This document shows positions 63,040-64,000 of a stretch of DNA of 64,000 bases, in pieces. The notes beneath the pieces are model-generated. The model made no database searches. It saw nothing but the letters and a program-made list of their open reading frames with translations, and was not told the origin of the DNA. The DNA is taken from NCBI GenBank assembly GCA_963800255.1, contig CAWDAK010000006.1, positions 62,001 through 126,000 of the forward strand, read 5' to 3'. Each line of letters opens with the position of its first letter. The stretch's first letter is position 1. The DNA comes from DATFVA01 sp963800255. Its GTDB lineage: Bacteria > Bacteroidota > Ignavibacteria > Ignavibacteriales > Ignavibacteriaceae. Made by a program: the position numbers and the translations under genes.

Positions 63040-63711
63040 ATGCGTATTCTGATTATTGAGGATGAAAAAGGAATAGCTAATTTTATAAGAGACGGCTTAG
63101 TAGAGGAATATTATGCTGTCGATGTTGCGAATGAAGGTCGTGAAGGATTGGAGATGGCTTTTGTGAACGATTACGATCTTCTCCTTGTCGACTGGATGCT
63201 GCCTGCTCTCAGCGGTATTGAAATTGTGAAGCAGGTGCGTAAAGCAAAACCTGAACTTCCTATTATTTTTCTTACAGCAAAGGACACGGTACAGGATGCT
63301 GTATTCGGACTTGAGACAGGTGCAAATGACTATATAAGAAAACCATTTCAGTTTGAAGAACTGCTAGCCCGTATCAAGGTTCAACTTCGGCCTAAAAATT
63401 CCGAAGGCGGTTTGCTAAAACTTTCCGATATAATCCTCAACCCTGATACACACCAGGTTTTTAAAAATGAAGAAGAGATATTATTGACTCAAAAAGAATT
63501 CTCTCTGCTCGAATTTCTTCTGCGTAATAAAGGGAGGGTATGTACACGTACCAGCATCATTGAGCATGTCTGGGATATACATTATGAGGCAGATACTTCT
63601 GTAATAGACGTTTATATAAACTTCCTGCGGAAAAAATTGAATATTGAAAGTTCCAATGACTTGATCCAGACCGTAAGGGGAGTAGGTTATATTGCCCGGG
63701 AAGTGAAATGA
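63040..63711 (+). CDS. OmpR-family response regulator
   Basis: The 223-residue product has a complete receiver (acidic pocket IEDE, acceptor D51 in LLVDWMLP, K101 in IRKPF) and a winged-helix DNA-binding domain (about 130-223: LTQKEFSLLEFLLRNKGRVCTRTSIIEHVWD...VIDVYINFLRKKL...IQTVRGVGYIARE). It resembles CusR/CopR-type regulators. It is co-transcribed with a DUF2231 protein and a kinase (ATGA overlap). Confidence 0.96.
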   Translation: MRILIIEDEKGIANFIRDGLVEEYYAVDVANEGREGLEMAFVNDYDLLLVDWMLPALSGIEIVKQVRKAKPELPIIFLTAKDTVQDAVFGLETGANDYIRKPFQFEELLARIKVQLRPKNSEGGLLKLSDIILNPDTHQVFKNEEEILLTQKEFSLLEFLLRNKGRVCTRTSIIEHVWDIHYEADTSVIDVYINFLRKKLNIESSNDLIQTVRGVGYIAREVK

Positions 63712-64000
63712 AACTGAATTTCCGAAACAGGATTGCAACGTGGTACCTTGTTGCGACGGCACTACTGATTGCTGGATTGTTTTCCGCAATTTACATAATT
63801 GTAAATAATACAGTTTATTCTCATCTGGATTCCGATCTCGACCTTGAATTGAAGGAAGTAAAAAATAGCATTGTAACTGCCGGCGGGGAAATTATTTTTG
63901 CAAATCCTTTTGAATGGAATGAGAGAGAACACGGACAGATTGAAGTAAATCCAACTTTTGTCCAGGTCTCTGATAAGCATGGCAGGGTCATAAAAAAGAC
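63708..64000 (+). CDS. sensor histidine kinase, N-terminal part, runs off the window
   Basis: The frame begins at ATG 63708, overlapping the regulator's TGA by 4 bp, and stays open to the window end (97 residues). It begins MKLNFRNRIATWYLVATALLIAGLFSAIYIIV with one membrane helix, and a periplasmic segment (VYSHLDSDLDLELKEVKNSIV) typical of CusS/QseC-like kinases. The kinase domain lies outside the window. Confidence 0.9.
   Translation, partial: MKLNFRNRIATWYLVATALLIAGLFSAIYIIVNNTVYSHLDSDLDLELKEVKNSIVTAGGEIIFANPFEWNEREHGQIEVNPTFVQVSDKHGRVIKK

Noticed and set aside
1..64000. CRISPR arrays, insertion-sequence transposases, phage genes, tRNA or rRNA genes
   Set aside because: None was seen: no regularly spaced repeats with unique spacers, no transposase or integrase motifs, and no cloverleaf-like or rRNA sequences were recognised by eye.

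Overview
The window looks like a chromosomal segment of a bacterium from the Ignavibacteria / Bacteroidota-Chlorobi lineage. The signs are a type IX secretion (T9SS) C-terminal sorting domain of the Ignavibacteria style (NYPNPFNPATTINY at about 51,430), a fused CcoNO cbb3 oxidase subunit with a one-haem CcoP, DUF5686/carboxypeptidase-regulatory outer-membrane proteins, a TAnnTTTG-type promoter, many MKK...AQ signal peptides and moderate-to-low GC. No phage, plasmid, CRISPR or rRNA/tRNA genes were seen; most of the window is ordinary core genome.

Layout. 1-5.1 kb: the start of an EgtB-like gene, a small outer-membrane protein, a repeat-filled intergenic stretch, OsmC, two tandem small GNAT proteins, YchF and a degenerate receiver protein. 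5.1-10.1 kb: a leftward operon of two M16 peptidases, a HAD phosphatase and an L,D-transpeptidase. 10.2-15.4 kb: separate, convergent saccharopine dehydrogenase and lysine-ketoglutarate reductase genes, then a DUF5686 protein. 15.4-19.8 kb: RRM protein, radA, alaS. 20-25.6 kb: ECF sigma/RskA-type anti-sigma pair, a membrane protein, 5-formyl-THF cyclo-ligase, arginase and a frameshifted SpoIID gene. 25.6-38.3 kb: glycosyltransferases, a DUF4922 HIT-like protein overlapping a GT2, a lipoprotein peptidase with a secreted GH13 amylase, an ABC exporter and envelope proteins.

38.6-47.1 kb is a complete cbb3 oxidase operon (ccoI, ccoS, ccoNO, ccoQ, ccoP, ccoG, ccoH and a TauE/SafE-like gene). Its ccoS has no normal start codon; an AUC with a good ribosome-binding site fits.

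47.0-54.4 kb is the unusual part. It holds two copies of a beta-propeller lipoprotein gene plus a secreted T9SS gene. A 1,082-bp tract (47,989-49,070 and 52,447-53,528) appears identical, while the sequence before it has diverged. The second copy breaks off at 53,528, and 7 bp later comes an exact 29-bp copy of the 3' end of the TauE/SafE-like gene. Read from that copy, the gene would end in a Met/His-rich tail (MMHHME-stop). This suggests that about 6.5 kb was inserted into the 3' end of the last cco gene. Several genes here are broken by single extra bases, and sorting-domain debris follows.

54.5-64 kb: HU, a TonB-receptor-like protein, a GT87-type membrane glycosyltransferase, an S9 peptidase, a LytS/LytTR two-component pair (with a fossil LytTR fragment next to it), and a DUF2231-OmpR regulator-sensor kinase operon. 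The operon is preceded by TTTTAAG repeats spaced in multiples of 11 bp. All assignments come from reading translations and motifs by eye; no database search was run.
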